From NCBI GenBank assembly GCA_903848935.1, contig CAINHO010000010.1:1-64000 (forward strand): 64,000 bases of DNA, given 5' to 3'. The DNA is from an uncultured Pseudomonadota bacterium. Lineage in GTDB: Bacteria; Pseudomonadota; Gammaproteobacteria; Methylococcales; Methylomonadaceae. Both the position numbers and the translations under genes were made by a program. The first letter of the stretch is position 1. Each line of letters opens with the position of its first letter. The notes below the pieces were generated by a model that searched no databases, was not told the origin of the DNA, and saw only the letters and a list, made by a program, of their open reading frames with translations. This document shows positions 19,171 through 29,045 of the stretch, piece after piece.

Positions 19171-21270
19171 ATGGAAAAAATGTCTGAATTTACGATAAAA
19201 ATGCGTTTCGCCATTATTTTGGCAACACTGGTTACGGGTTTTTCATTATTTGGTTTTGCAACATTAGCCGCGATGAAAACATTGAATGTGAATGGCTCAA
19301 TTTATCAACGCATTGTGCAAGGCAAAGATTTGATTGCTGATATTTTGCCTCCGCCTGAGTACATTTTGGAATCGTATCTGGTCGTTTTGCAACTCACCCA
19401 TTCAACGCAACCGGATGAAATTACCACGCTACTAAAACGCTTAAGTGCATTGAAAGGCGAATACGATACCCGCCATATTTATTGGCAAAGTGAAGGTTTA
19501 GAGTCGGAATTAACCACACCACTTTTAGAGCGTTCTTATCATGCCGCCCAAACGTTTTATAGTGAAGCGCAACAGAATTTTATTCCCAGTATTCAAGCCG
19601 GAAATCATGAAGCGATGATGGCAAGTTTGGCAAAAATGGGTAAGAGTTATGAGCAACATCGACTGGCGATTGATGAAGTGGTGCAAGTAACCACAAAACG
19701 TAATGGTCAAGATGAACTGCACGCCAAAACGTTGCTAGGTAGTTATGACGCGGGGTTATTGGCAATTTTTATTTTTAGTATTTCGTTGGCTTCGTTATTA
19801 ACCTGGTGGATTAGTCGTGGTATTTTGAATTCACTGATGACAGCCCGAAAAATTGCCAATGCGATTGCCGTCGGTGATTTGAGTTCAACGATTGATACTA
19901 CACAACCGGACGAAATTGGCGATTTATTGCGTTCAATGAATACGATGCAACAAGCAATTAACTCTTTTGTGTTGGCACAAGAAGTCATGGCGAAAAAACA
20001 TACGGAAGGGTTTGTTAAAGAAAAACTCGACGTGTCTAAATTTAGCGGCACTTATGCACAAATGGCGCATGACGTGAACGAGCTGGTTCAATCACGGATT
20101 GCAGTTAATCGTCGAATTTTGGATATTATTATTCAATACGCCAAGGGTGATTTTTCCATCGATATGGAAGCGTTGCCGGGTGAAAGTCATCTGATTACCG
20201 AAACTATGCAAGGGATTAAAAATGCCTTGCTGGCAATCAATAAAGAAATTGAAACGTTAGCGAAAGCTGGCGGAAATGGTGATTTTTCAAAACGGGCAAA
20301 TGCGGCGAATTTTGAATTTATGTTTCACGATATGCTCAGTGATTTGAATCGATTGTTTACGGCGTGCGATACGGGATTTAATGATATTTTGCGTGTATCG
20401 AATGCGTTAGCGCAGGGCGATTTGACCAAAACGATTGATACGATTGCGCCGGGTATGTTTGGAAAAGTGAAGGAAGGAATCAACTGTACCGTCGAAAATT
20501 TACAAGCTCTTGTCGGTGAAATTAAAGATTCAACCCAACTCATCAATACTGCCGCGCAAGAAATCGCTGCGGGTAATAATGATTTATCTCAACGCACCGA
20601 AAAACAAGCGGCAAGTTTAGAAGAAACGGCTGCCAGCATGACAGAACTCAACAGCACTGTGCAGCACAACGCAGAAAATGCTAAAGAGGCAAATAATTTA
20701 GCGCGTGATGCGGCAACTATCGCCAGCCAAGGCGGCGTAGTCGTGGATAATGTGGTTAAAACGATGGAAAGCATTAACGAATCGTCACGCAAAGTCGTTG
20801 AAATTATTTCCGTCATCGACAACATTGCGTTTCAAACCAACATCCTCGCGCTAAATGCCGCCGTGGAAGCGGCTCGCGCCGGTGAACAAGGACGTGGTTT
20901 TGCTGTCGTCGCAACCGAAGTCCGAAATTTAGCACAACGAGCCGCTTCTGCTGCAGGTGAAATTAAAAGTTTGATTGGCGATTCCGTAGACAAAGTCGAA
21001 GACGGTAGTCAACTCGTTGCACAAGCCGGTAAAACTATGCAAGAAATTGTACGTTCCATTCAAGGTGTGACCACAATCATGGCTGAAATCACCTCTGCTT
21101 CCGTCGAACAAAGTGGCGGGATTGCTCAAGTTAATTACGCGATTGCTCAAATGGATGACGTGACCCAACAAAATGCTGCATTAGTTGAACAAGCGGCAGC
21201 GGGCGCAGAATCACTCGAAGAACAAGCGCACAAATTATCGGTGACGGTGGCGAATTTTAAAACGCCCTAA
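19171..21270 (+). CDS. Methyl-accepting chemotaxis protein (paralogue of upstream gene)
   Basis: This 699-residue chemoreceptor has the same architecture as the preceding gene: TM1 near the start ([19 protein letters not shown]), a periplasmic helical domain with [18 protein letters not shown], and TM2 near 190-212. HAMP segments follow ([18 protein letters not shown]), then the signalling hairpin with [16 protein letters not shown]. The PAS domain of the first copy is replaced by HAMP-like linker sequence. The shared N-terminus and near-identical signalling domain show a tandem duplication. An intrinsic terminator follows. Confidence 0.93.
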   Translation: MEKMSEFTIKMRFAIILATLVTGFSLFGFATLAAMKTLNVNGSIYQRIVQGKDLIADILPPPEYILESYLVVLQLTHSTQPDEITTLLKRLSALKGEYDTRHIYWQSEGLESELTTPLLERSYHAAQTFYSEAQQNFIPSIQAGNHEAMMASLAKMGKSYEQHRLAIDEVVQVTTKRNGQDELHAKTLLGSYDAGLLAIFIFSISLASLLTWWISRGILNSLMTARKIANAIAVGDLSSTIDTTQPDEIGDLLRSMNTMQQAINSFVLAQEVMAKKHTEGFVKEKLDVSKFSGTYAQMAHDVNELVQSRIAVNRRILDIIIQYAKGDFSIDMEALPGESHLITETMQGIKNALLAINKEIETLAKAGGNGDFSKRANAANFEFMFHDMLSDLNRLFTACDTGFNDILRVSNALAQGDLTKTIDTIAPGMFGKVKEGINCTVENLQALVGEIKDSTQLINTAAQEIAAGNNDLSQRTEKQAASLEETAASMTELNSTVQHNAENAKEANNLARDAATIASQGGVVVDNVVKTMESINESSRKVVEIISVIDNIAFQTNILALNAAVEAARAGEQGRGFAVVATEVRNLAQRAASAAGEIKSLIGDSVDKVEDGSQLVAQAGKTMQEIVRSIQGVTTIMAEITSASVEQSGGIAQVNYAIAQMDDVTQQNAALVEQAAAGAESLEEQAHKLSVTVANFKTP

Positions 21271-21327
21271 ATTTGGTGTTACCTTGCTGTAACAGATAAT
21301 TGATAAAATTTTGACCTAACAAAACAT

Positions 21328-21366
21328 AGCGACAACATTCTTCAAAAAAGTGTTGTCGCTTTTATT
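21328..21366 (+). terminator. Intrinsic terminator after the chemoreceptor operon
   Basis: A perfect 10-bp stem, AGCGACAACA (21328-21337) and TGTTGTCGCT (21351-21360), with a 13-base loop, is followed by TTTATTT. It lies about 60 bases after the second receptor stop. Confidence 0.85.
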
Positions 21367-21387
21367 TACATTCCGAATCTTAACATC

Positions 21388-21777
21388 ATGATGGATATTG
21401 CAATTAACACGCCCGCCTTACTTTTTCCCGCCATTACCATTTTATTTTTGGCATATTCCAACCGGTTTTTAACGATTGCCACGCGCATTCGGGAAAAACA
21501 CGCCGATTTCAATAAAACCCGCAGCCCAATTGCTCACAAGCAAATTGTGAGTTTTCGTCGTCGCCTTCGATTTATTGTGGCGATGGAACTGTTTGCGGTG
21601 TTGGGCATTATTAGCTGCACCGTGGCGATGGGGTTTATCTTTTTGGGTTTACAACAATGGGGAAATTTTGCCTTCGGCATTAGTATCGCGTTTATTATCT
21701 TGTCGTTGTTGGCATCGATAATTGAGTTGTTGCTGTCTACGAAAGCGTTGAATATCGAGCTTGAAGACATGACGTAA
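21388..21777 (+). CDS. DUF2721-family small membrane protein
   Basis: This 129-residue protein has three predicted membrane helices: about residues 8-26 (TPALLFPAITILFLAYSNRF), 62-85 (FIVAMELFAVLGIISCTVAM) and 95-115 (FGISIAFIILSLLASIIELL). A basic cytoplasmic stretch follows the first (IATRIREKH; SFRRRLRF). The pattern matches the DUF2721 family, whose function is unknown. It lies between a terminator and gap, with its own short upstream region. Confidence 0.8.
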   Translation: MMDIAINTPALLFPAITILFLAYSNRFLTIATRIREKHADFNKTRSPIAHKQIVSFRRRLRFIVAMELFAVLGIISCTVAMGFIFLGLQQWGNFAFGISIAFIILSLLASIIELLLSTKALNIELEDMT

Positions 21778-21886
21778 AATTGCCCCGTGGTTTTTGTGAT
21801 ACGCTTTTAGAGCCGTATTTGTTATAGTTGCCACTCAAGAGTGTGGTTATTTAAACGATTTTTTTTTATTCTTCTGGAGACTTTTC

Positions 21887-22900
21887 ATGGTACAAAAAAT
21901 TGCAATCAATGGTTATGGTCGAATTGGACGTTGTATCGTTCGGGCAATTTATGAAACTAATCGTACTGGCGAATTTAAAGTAGTTGCCATCAACGATTTA
22001 GGCGATGCAGCAACCAACGCACATTTGACCAAATACGATACCGTTCACGGCAAATTCCCGTTTGAAGTTATCGTTGATGGTGATGACATTGTGATTAACG
22101 GCGACCGTATTCGCGTATTAGCCGAGCGAGATCCATCGAAATTGCCGTGGAAAGAATTGGGCGTTGATGTCGTGCATGAATGTACTGGTTTATTTGTCAG
22201 CAAAGCCAAAGCGCAAATGCACATTGATGCAGGCGCGAAAAAAGTCATTATTTCTGCACCTGGCGGCACCGATGTTGATGCGACGATTGTTTATGGCGTG
22301 AATCATCAAATTCTGAAAGCGAGTGACACCGTGATTTCAAACGCTTCTTGCACTACGAACTGTTTAGCTCCGTTGGTGAAACCGTTACTTGATACGATTG
22401 GCGTAGAACATGGTTTGATGACCACAATTCATTCGTACACAAACGATCAAGTATTGACCGACGTATTCCACAAAGATTTGCGTCGTGCGCGTTCAGCCAC
22501 ACAATCCATGATTCCTACAAAAACGGGTGCGGCTTCAGCGGTCGGTTTAGTGATTCCAGCGTTAGTTGGAAAATTAGACGGCTTCGCCATGCGTGTGCCG
22601 ACCATTAACGTTTCGATTGTGGATTTATGTTTTCAAGCCTCACGCGATACAACAGCAAAAGAAATAAATGAAATTCTAAAAAACGCTTCGGAAGGCGCGT
22701 TGAAAGGAATTTTAGCTTACAACGATGAGCCATTGGTTTCACACGATTTCAATCACAATCCCGCTTCGTCAATTTTTGAATCGTCTTTGACCAAAGTGAC
22801 TGGCGGCAATTTTGTAAAAGTCCTTTCGTGGTACGACAACGAATGGGGTTTTTCAAACCGAATGCTCGACACTTCTTTAGCGTTAATGAACGCAAAATAA
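21887..22900 (+). CDS. gap: Glyceraldehyde-3-phosphate dehydrogenase
   Basis: This 337-residue glycolytic/gluconeogenic enzyme converts glyceraldehyde-3-phosphate, NAD(P)+ and phosphate to 1,3-bisphosphoglycerate. It has the Rossmann start ([20 protein letters not shown]), the catalytic Cys in [12 protein letters not shown], and the C-terminal [12 protein letters not shown]. The ribosome site is CTGGAG, ten bases before the ATG. It is followed 22 bases later by pyk, so lower-glycolysis genes are co-transcribed. Confidence 0.97.
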   Translation: MVQKIAINGYGRIGRCIVRAIYETNRTGEFKVVAINDLGDAATNAHLTKYDTVHGKFPFEVIVDGDDIVINGDRIRVLAERDPSKLPWKELGVDVVHECTGLFVSKAKAQMHIDAGAKKVIISAPGGTDVDATIVYGVNHQILKASDTVISNASCTTNCLAPLVKPLLDTIGVEHGLMTTIHSYTNDQVLTDVFHKDLRRARSATQSMIPTKTGAASAVGLVIPALVGKLDGFAMRVPTINVSIVDLCFQASRDTTAKEINEILKNASEGALKGILAYNDEPLVSHDFNHNPASSIFESSLTKVTGGNFVKVLSWYDNEWGFSNRMLDTSLALMNAK

Positions 22901-22922
22901 TCCACTTCACACAGGTGTCATC

Positions 22923-24368
22923 ATGAGACGTACTAAAATTTTAGCCACGTTAGGGCCTTCGACGGACAAAGAAGGTGTTTTGGAAGCATTATTTAAAGCG
23001 GGCGTGGATGTTGTTCGATTAAATTTTTCGCACGGTTCAGCCGAAGATCACATCCAACGCGCTCGACGAGTGCGTGAAATTAGTCAGAAAACGAATTGGC
23101 AAGTCGGGATTCTTGCTGATTTACAAGGACCTAAAATTCGGATTGCGCGTTTCAAAAATACAAAAGTTGTATTGAACGAGGGGCAACGCTTCGCGCTTGA
23201 TTTGAATTTGGGTACAGACGATGGTGATCATGAACAAGTCGGCTTTATTTACGAACCACTTGCGGAAGAAGTCAAAGTCGGTAGCCGTTTGTTACTCGAC
23301 GACGGACGGATTGTCTTAGATGTGGCGAATGTTGAAAACGGACGCATCGATTGCACCGTCGTGGTTGGTGGTGATTTGTCGAATAATAAAGGCATTAACT
23401 TGTTAGGCGGCGGATTATCAGCGGCGGCATTAACTGAAAAAGACAAAGAAGACATTATCACCATTGGCAAAATTGATTGTGATTTTGTGGCGGTGTCATT
23501 TCCACGTTGCGCCGAAGATTTGCACGAAGCTCGTCGATTGCTCAAAGAAGTCGGTTGTACGGCAGGTATTGTCGCGAAAGTAGAACGCGCCGAAGCGGTT
23601 GCTAATGATCAAATCATGGACGAAATTATTTTAGCCTGTGATGTAGTGATGGTGGCGCGGGGTGATTTAGGTGTTGAAATTGGTGATGCGAAATTACCAG
23701 CGATGCAGAAAAAATTGATTAAACGCGCTCGTTCATTAGATCGTGTAGTCATTACAGCGACCCAAATGATGGAATCGATGATTGAAAATGCGATTCCGAC
23801 TCGTGCCGAAGTATTTGACGTGGCAAACGCGGTTTATGACGGTACTGATGCCATTATGTTGTCAGCAGAAACAGCATCGGGAAAATATCCCGTTAAAGCC
23901 GTTGAAGCGATGAATCGCATTTGTTTAGAAGCCGAAAAACTCGACATCGTGCGGGTGTCACATCATCGCGTTGATCGCGAATTTAAACGTGACGAAGAAG
24001 CGATTGCGATGGCAGCCATGTATATGGCGAATCACACCGATGTCAAAGGCATCGCGGCTTTAACCGAATCGGGTACAACGCCACTTTTGATGTCGCGTAT
24101 CAGTTCGGGCATTCCAATTTTTGCACTCAGTTGTCAGCCAAAAACACTCGGTAAAGTCACGTTATATCGTGGTGTCATTCCAGTGTATTTTTCACATGAA
24201 GCGCAAACTCATGTCGAAGTGAATCGCGATATTATCAAACAGCTAAGAAGCTACGGTATGGCGAAAACGGGTGACAAATTTATTATCACAAAAGGCGATT
24301 TGGCTGGCGCGAAAGGCAGTACGAATGATTTGAAAGTCGTCACTGTTGGTCACGAGCTAACACCTTAA
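22923..24368 (+). CDS. pyk: Pyruvate kinase
   Basis: This 481-residue protein transfers phosphate from phosphoenolpyruvate to ADP. It begins RRTKILATLGPSTDKEG. The substrate-binding motifs VVRLNFSHG, GILADLQGPKIRIA, MVARGDLGVEIGD and TRAEVFDVANAVYDGTDAIM are all present, and the length is normal. It lies directly after gap and before an Hpt-domain gene in the same orientation. The likely allosteric effector cannot be read from sequence alone. Confidence 0.97.
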   Translation: MRRTKILATLGPSTDKEGVLEALFKAGVDVVRLNFSHGSAEDHIQRARRVREISQKTNWQVGILADLQGPKIRIARFKNTKVVLNEGQRFALDLNLGTDDGDHEQVGFIYEPLAEEVKVGSRLLLDDGRIVLDVANVENGRIDCTVVVGGDLSNNKGINLLGGGLSAAALTEKDKEDIITIGKIDCDFVAVSFPRCAEDLHEARRLLKEVGCTAGIVAKVERAEAVANDQIMDEIILACDVVMVARGDLGVEIGDAKLPAMQKKLIKRARSLDRVVITATQMMESMIENAIPTRAEVFDVANAVYDGTDAIMLSAETASGKYPVKAVEAMNRICLEAEKLDIVRVSHHRVDREFKRDEEAIAMAAMYMANHTDVKGIAALTESGTTPLLMSRISSGIPIFALSCQPKTLGKVTLYRGVIPVYFSHEAQTHVEVNRDIIKQLRSYGMAKTGDKFIITKGDLAGAKGSTNDLKVVTVGHELTP

Positions 24369-24409
24369 AATCAAAAAGATACTAATTTAAAACAAAAGGA
24401 CAAGTGTTT

Positions 24410-25153
24410 ATGAATGAATTTGATACGTTACTAAAACAATTGCGCGATGAGTTTATTGCCGAATTTCCGGAACGTTGTGATGGTTTGGAAGAAGCTGTTT
24501 TGGCGTTTGAAGAAGGACGTGAAGGCGCGTTTGACGACATATATCGTCACGTTCACAGTTTGAAAGGTTCTGGAAGTCAATTTGGTTTCTCATTGGTCAC
24601 ATCGATTTGTCATCAGTTTGAAAGTTTTTTGAGCAGTGGAAATTTCACAACCGAACAACTTAGTCTGAGTTATGCGTTGAGTTATGTGGATTTATTGAAA
24701 CGAATGGCTGAAGTTGTGGGTCATGAAGGCGTTTCAACACAAGATCTTGAGCATGAATTAGATGATTTAAGAAAATCGAGTATGCCAGGACGGGCGACGG
24801 TGTTGTTGATTGAGCCATCGCCGTCACGTCGTAAAATGTGCCAAGGTGTTTTGAGTTCATTAGGTGTTCGAATTGTCGCGCAAGATCGCGGAATGTTTGC
24901 GTTAGAACAAATGCTACATGAACCGTTTGATTTATTGGTAGCCGCGCGTGAATTACCAGATTTAAATACTGTGGCAATTGTGGCGGCATTGCGTGAGTCG
25001 AATGGTCGCAATAAAAATGTGCCAGTGATTTTAGTGAGTAGTAATACAACGCCGATTCCCGAACATTTGGCGATTAACGCTGTATTAGCGCGTGATGCAC
25101 AATTTATCCCAAATTTGGCGAAAATTGCGAGCGAAATTCTCAAAAATAAATAA
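24410..25153 (+). CDS. Hpt domain fused to a degenerate receiver
   Basis: The frame opens with a GTG at 24404, but the ATG at 24410 has AAGGA at good spacing and is preferred (247 aa). Residues about 1-100 form a histidine phosphotransfer domain with the phosphorylatable His in HVHSLKGSGSQFG. A receiver-like domain follows from about residue 123 (ATVLLIEPSPSRRKMCQGVL). Where the phospho-acceptor Asp should lie the sequence reads FDLLVAARELPDLN, so it is replaced by Ala. The receiver is therefore probably a protein-interaction or allosteric domain. It may belong to a chemotaxis or multistep relay. It sits 41 bases after pyk. Confidence 0.8.
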   Translation: MNEFDTLLKQLRDEFIAEFPERCDGLEEAVLAFEEGREGAFDDIYRHVHSLKGSGSQFGFSLVTSICHQFESFLSSGNFTTEQLSLSYALSYVDLLKRMAEVVGHEGVSTQDLEHELDDLRKSSMPGRATVLLIEPSPSRRKMCQGVLSSLGVRIVAQDRGMFALEQMLHEPFDLLVAARELPDLNTVAIVAALRESNGRNKNVPVILVSSNTTPIPEHLAINAVLARDAQFIPNLAKIASEILKNK

Positions 25154-25161
25154 GCAAAAAC

Positions 25162-25201
25162 AAGTTCAAGGTAAAAGGTACACACTTTTTACCTTGAACT
25201 T
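25162..25201. terminator. 15-bp perfect inverted repeat before argH
   Basis: AAGTTCAAGGTAAAA (25162-25176) pairs exactly with TTTTACCTTGAACTT (25187-25201) across a 10-base loop. In the plus direction it is followed by a run of C rather than T; in the minus direction it is followed by TGTTTTT. It probably terminates the gap-pyk-Hpt transcript, but an attenuator or a degenerate repeat element is possible. Confidence 0.5.
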
Positions 25202-25228
25202 CCCCCCCTTCCTCTGTTTCAAATTCTC

Positions 25229-26620
25229 ATGAACATCAATTCTCAAAAACTCTCCAGCGCACGATTTGCACAAGCTACTGACGCATTTGTTGAAATTTTC
25301 ACGGCTTCGGTCGATTTCGATAAACGCATGGCAAACCAAGATATTCAAGGTTCACTTGCCCACGCCAAAATGTTGTGCAAAGTCGGTGTGTTGACCAATG
25401 ACGAACGCGATTTAATTATTCGCGGTTTGACACAAATTGAAGGCGAAATTCAACGCGGCGAATTTGAATGGTCGATTCAACAAGAAGATGTTCACATGAA
25501 CATTGAAGCGCGTTTGACCCATTTAATCGGCATTGCGGGAAAAAAATTGCACACAGGTCGGTCTCGAAATGACCAAGTCGCTACCGACATTCGACTTTAT
25601 TTGCGTGATGAAATTTCAGCAATTGGCAGTGAATTGAAACGGTTGCAAATGGCGATTTTAAATTTAGCCGAACAACACACTGATACGATTATGCCGGGTT
25701 TCACCCATTTACAAGTCGCACAACCGATTGTGTTTGGACATCATTTAATGGCGTGGTTTGAAATGTTGAACCGTGACGCAGACCGTTTGTGTGATTGCGC
25801 GAAACGGCTGAATGTTTCACCGTTAGGCGCAGCGGCATTGGCGGGAACAAGTTACCCGATTGATCGTCATTTTAGTGCGGAATTGTTAGGTTTTTCGCGC
25901 CCTTCAGCGAATTCGTTGGATTCGGTCAGCGACCGCGATTTTGCAATTGAATTTACTGCAACGGCAAGTATTTTGATGATGCACTTATCACGTTTTTCGG
26001 AAGAATTGATTTTGTGGGCAAGCGCACAGTTTGATTTTATTGATATTCCCGATGCGTTCTGTACGGGTTCGTCGATTATGCCGCAAAAGAAAAATCCCGA
26101 TGTTCCCGAATTAGTGCGCGGAAAATCAGGACGAGTGACCGGGCATTTAGTCGCGTTATTGATGCTCATGAAAAGTCAGCCGCTTGCCTACAACAAAGAC
26201 AATCAAGAAGACAAAGAGCCGCTTTTTGATACGGTCGATACGTTGTTAAATTGCTTACGCGCTTACGCCGATATGGTGCCGCATTTGGTTGCTAAAAAAG
26301 AAGCTATGTATCGAGCGGCAAAACAAGGTTTTGCGACGGCGACAGATTTAGCGGATTACTTGGTTCGCAAAGGTTTAGCGTTCCGTGATGCTCACGAAAT
26401 TGTTGGTTTGGCGGTACGTTTGGGCGTTGAAACAAAACGCGATTTATCTGAATTAACACTTTCAGAATTACAAACGTTTTCACCGTTAATTGGTGAAGAA
26501 GTATTTGAGGTTTTATCGCTCGAAGGTTCAGTTGCCGCACGTTCGCATATTGGTGGCACGGCACCCGAAACGGTACGCGCGGCAATTTTAACCGCGCGTC
26601 AAAATTTGGCGGCGGAGTAA
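25229..26620 (+). CDS. argH: Argininosuccinate lyase
   Basis: This 463-residue enzyme of the fumarase/aspartase superfamily cleaves argininosuccinate to arginine and fumarate, the last step of arginine synthesis. It shows [26 protein letters not shown], the signature [16 protein letters not shown], and [12 protein letters not shown] at the C-terminus. The length is usual. It is followed three bases later by a fumarylacetoacetase-family gene, so the two are co-transcribed. argC and speA elsewhere in the window are also arginine genes but are not adjacent. Confidence 0.97.
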   Translation: MNINSQKLSSARFAQATDAFVEIFTASVDFDKRMANQDIQGSLAHAKMLCKVGVLTNDERDLIIRGLTQIEGEIQRGEFEWSIQQEDVHMNIEARLTHLIGIAGKKLHTGRSRNDQVATDIRLYLRDEISAIGSELKRLQMAILNLAEQHTDTIMPGFTHLQVAQPIVFGHHLMAWFEMLNRDADRLCDCAKRLNVSPLGAAALAGTSYPIDRHFSAELLGFSRPSANSLDSVSDRDFAIEFTATASILMMHLSRFSEELILWASAQFDFIDIPDAFCTGSSIMPQKKNPDVPELVRGKSGRVTGHLVALLMLMKSQPLAYNKDNQEDKEPLFDTVDTLLNCLRAYADMVPHLVAKKEAMYRAAKQGFATATDLADYLVRKGLAFRDAHEIVGLAVRLGVETKRDLSELTLSELQTFSPLIGEEVFEVLSLEGSVAARSHIGGTAPETVRAAILTARQNLAAE

Positions 26621-26623
26621 TTC

Positions 26624-27481
26624 ATGAAACTCGCGACTTTTGTTTATCAAAATCAAACCCGCATTGGTGCGGTGGTCGAAGATGAAATTGTTAATGGTTT
26701 GGGTGACGCGAGTTTGCCGACCGATATGATTACCTTTTTAGAACAAGGTGATGCGGCAAAAATGCTTTTGCAGACCTTAATCGAAAGTGGCAAGCATAGA
26801 ATTCCATTAGCTGATGTTCAATTACTTGCACCCATTCCACGTCCACGAAAATATCTGGGGATTGGTTTAAATTACGCTGACCACGTTGACGAAACGGGTT
26901 TAGAAAAGCCCGAATATCCGATGTTTTTCACTAAACAAAGTAGTTGTGTGATAGGTCATGGCGCGGCAATTGAAATGCCAGCGGTTTCTGAAAAAGTCGA
27001 TTATGAAGGTGAACTTGCGTTTGTGATTGGTAAACGGTGCAAAAATGTTTCGGTTGAAAACGCGCACGAAGTGATTGCAGGTTTCACAATTGCGAATGAC
27101 GTGACGGTACGCGATTGGCAATTTCGTTCGCCAACGTGGACGATTGGAAAATCGTTTGATACGCATGGCCCGATTGGACCTTGGATGGTGACGGTGGACG
27201 AAATTTTGAATCCCCACGCTTTGAGTTTAAAAACGTGGGTTGATGACGAGTTGCGTCAAAATTCAAATACTTGTTACATGATATTTAATTGCTACGAGAT
27301 GATTGCTTATTTATCGCAAGCCATGACGCTTGAAGTGGGTGACGTGATTACCACGGGAACACCGAGCGGTGTGGGAGTGAAAATGAAACCGCGTGGTTAT
27401 TTGAAAGCAGGGCAGGTTGTGAAAATCGAAATCGAGGGCATTGGCACGCTGGTTAATCGAGTCATTAACGGAACAGATTGA
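26624..27481 (+). CDS. Fumarylacetoacetate hydrolase family protein
   Basis: This 285-residue FAH-fold protein has the N-terminal domain ending near LLAPIPRPRKYLGIGLNYADH. The metal-binding acidic residues of the family appear in VDYEGELAFVIGK and in TIANDVTVRDWQ. The C-terminal TTGTPSGVGVKMKP is also typical. Family members include acylpyruvase, oxaloacetate decarboxylase and catabolic hydratases or hydrolases; the substrate cannot be assigned. It starts three bases after argH. Confidence 0.88.
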   Translation: MKLATFVYQNQTRIGAVVEDEIVNGLGDASLPTDMITFLEQGDAAKMLLQTLIESGKHRIPLADVQLLAPIPRPRKYLGIGLNYADHVDETGLEKPEYPMFFTKQSSCVIGHGAAIEMPAVSEKVDYEGELAFVIGKRCKNVSVENAHEVIAGFTIANDVTVRDWQFRSPTWTIGKSFDTHGPIGPWMVTVDEILNPHALSLKTWVDDELRQNSNTCYMIFNCYEMIAYLSQAMTLEVGDVITTGTPSGVGVKMKPRGYLKAGQVVKIEIEGIGTLVNRVINGTD

Positions 27482-27485
27482 ACGT

Positions 27486-27527
27486 TAGCCGAAACGCTTT
27501 GGCAAATCGGCTATCCGGTGTTTTTTT
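27486..27527 (+). terminator. Intrinsic terminator between FAH-family gene and erpA
   Basis: TAGCCGA (27486-27492) pairs with TCGGCTA (27507-27513) across a 14-base loop and is followed by TCCGGTG and seven T. It sits four bases after the stop of the FAH-family gene, which converges on erpA. Confidence 0.6.
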
Positions 27528-27535
27528 GAAAATTT

Positions 27536-27868
27536 TTACGCTGAAAACGACGAACCACAACCGCAAGTGGTCGTCGCATTGGGATTGCGAATAACAAATT
27601 GTGCGCCGCTTAAATCGTCTTTGTAGTCGATTTCAGCACCCGTTAAATAGCCAATGCTGGTCGAATCAATCAACACGGTTACGCCATTTTTTTCGACTTG
27701 AGTGTCGTCATCGTTCACTTCTTCGTCAAAGGTGAAACCGTATTGAAAACCAGAACAGCCGCCGCCTGAAACATAAACGCGCAATTTCAATTGCTCGTTG
27801 CCTTCTTCTTCAATCAATTCCTGTACTTTGGTTGCTGCGCTATCAGTAAAAATAATCGGTGTGGTCAT
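27536..27868 (-). CDS. erpA: Iron-sulfur cluster insertion protein ErpA
   Basis: This 110-residue A-type carrier delivers Fe-S clusters to apoproteins in the cytoplasm. The three conserved cysteines are present: one in [11 protein letters not shown] and two in the C-terminal TCGCGSSF. The acidic insertion [15 protein letters not shown] and [16 protein letters not shown] match ErpA better than IscA. It is a single gene in the opposite direction to argH. Confidence 0.93.
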   Translation of the reverse strand: MTTPIIFTDSAATKVQELIEEEGNEQLKLRVYVSGGGCSGFQYGFTFDEEVNDDDTQVEKNGVTVLIDSTSIGYLTGAEIDYKDDLSGAQFVIRNPNATTTCGCGSSFSA

Positions 27869-27938
27869 AAAAATTTAAGTCCCTGTTTAGTAAAAAAGTG
27901 CTTTGAATTATGGCTATTCCTAGTATTCCAGTCAAGAA

Positions 27939-28976
27939 TTATGGATACAACGCCACCGTGACTAACCCTTGATTTTCGGGCAAACCAAAACGTAGATTCA
28001 TGGCTTGCACCGCTTGACCTGCTGCGCCTTTCACCAAATTATCAATCACCGATAAAATCACCAGCGTTTTTCCGCCTTGTGGTAAATGCAACGCAATTTG
28101 ACAACGATTACTGCCGCGAACATTGCGCGTATCGGGATGCGAACCGAATGGTAAAATGTCCACAAATTCTTCGTTGGCATAGCGTGTTTCGTAAAGATTT
28201 TGCAGTTTTTCCGCGTTGATTTCGCTGGTCAATGTTGCATATAACGTGGCATGAATGCCGCGAATCATCGGCGTTAAATGCGGCACAAAGGTTAAATTCA
28301 CCGCTTTTTTTGCCATCGCAGTTAAACCTTGCGTAATTTCGGGCAAATGTCGATGACCACTCACCGAGTAAGCTTTAAAACTTTCGCCGGTTTCACTCAT
28401 TAACGCCGCAATTTCAGCCTTGCGACCTGCGCCACTCACGCCCGATTTCACATCGGCAATTAAATTCAAATCGACACCACCTTTTTCGAGTAGCGGCAAA
28501 AATCCCAATTGAACCGCCGTTGGATAACAGCCGGCACAGGCGATTAAATCCGCGTGTTTCAACGCATCACGATGAATTTCAGGTAATCCGTAAACCGCTT
28601 GCTCAATCAAATTAGGACTAGCGTGCGTCATGCCGTACCACTGTTCCCATTCCGCCACGTTTTTCAAACGAAAATCTGCTGACAAATCAATCACTTTAAT
28701 ACCGCGTTCAAGTAATTCTTTCGCCATTAACATCGCCGTACCATTGGGCGTGGCGAAAAAAACCACGTCGCAATTTGACAGCGATTCAAGTGATGGCAAA
28801 CAAAACGTTAAATTTTTCAAATAGCCGCGCAAACTTGGATACAGCGCATCAACGCGCATTCCTTCGTCAGAACGCGACGTAACCGCTGTAATTTCTACGT
28901 CCGAATGCAATGCCAAAATGCGTAATAATTCCACGCCCGTATAACCTGTACCGCCTACAATGCCTGCTTTAATCAT
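27939..28976 (-). CDS. argC: N-acetyl-gamma-glutamyl-phosphate reductase
   Basis: This NADPH-dependent enzyme of arginine synthesis reduces N-acetylglutamyl-phosphate to the semialdehyde. The frame is open from 28997, but the ATG at 28976 has AAAGGAA just upstream and gives the normal start [20 protein letters not shown] (345 aa). The catalytic Cys is in [12 protein letters not shown], and [12 protein letters not shown] and GHRHLPEI are conserved. The gene is divergent from the PLP gene at 29046 with a 69-base gap between the chosen starts. Confidence 0.96.
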   Translation of the reverse strand: MIKAGIVGGTGYTGVELLRILALHSDVEITAVTSRSDEGMRVDALYPSLRGYLKNLTFCLPSLESLSNCDVVFFATPNGTAMLMAKELLERGIKVIDLSADFRLKNVAEWEQWYGMTHASPNLIEQAVYGLPEIHRDALKHADLIACAGCYPTAVQLGFLPLLEKGGVDLNLIADVKSGVSGAGRKAEIAALMSETGESFKAYSVSGHRHLPEITQGLTAMAKKAVNLTFVPHLTPMIRGIHATLYATLTSEINAEKLQNLYETRYANEEFVDILPFGSHPDTRNVRGSNRCQIALHLPQGGKTLVILSVIDNLVKGAAGQAVQAMNLRFGLPENQGLVTVALYP

Positions 28977-29045
28977 GTTTTTTCCTTTAATCGTCAAATG
29001 AGTTGTGGCATTTTAACCAAACAACTTCCTAAAAACCCAGATTTT

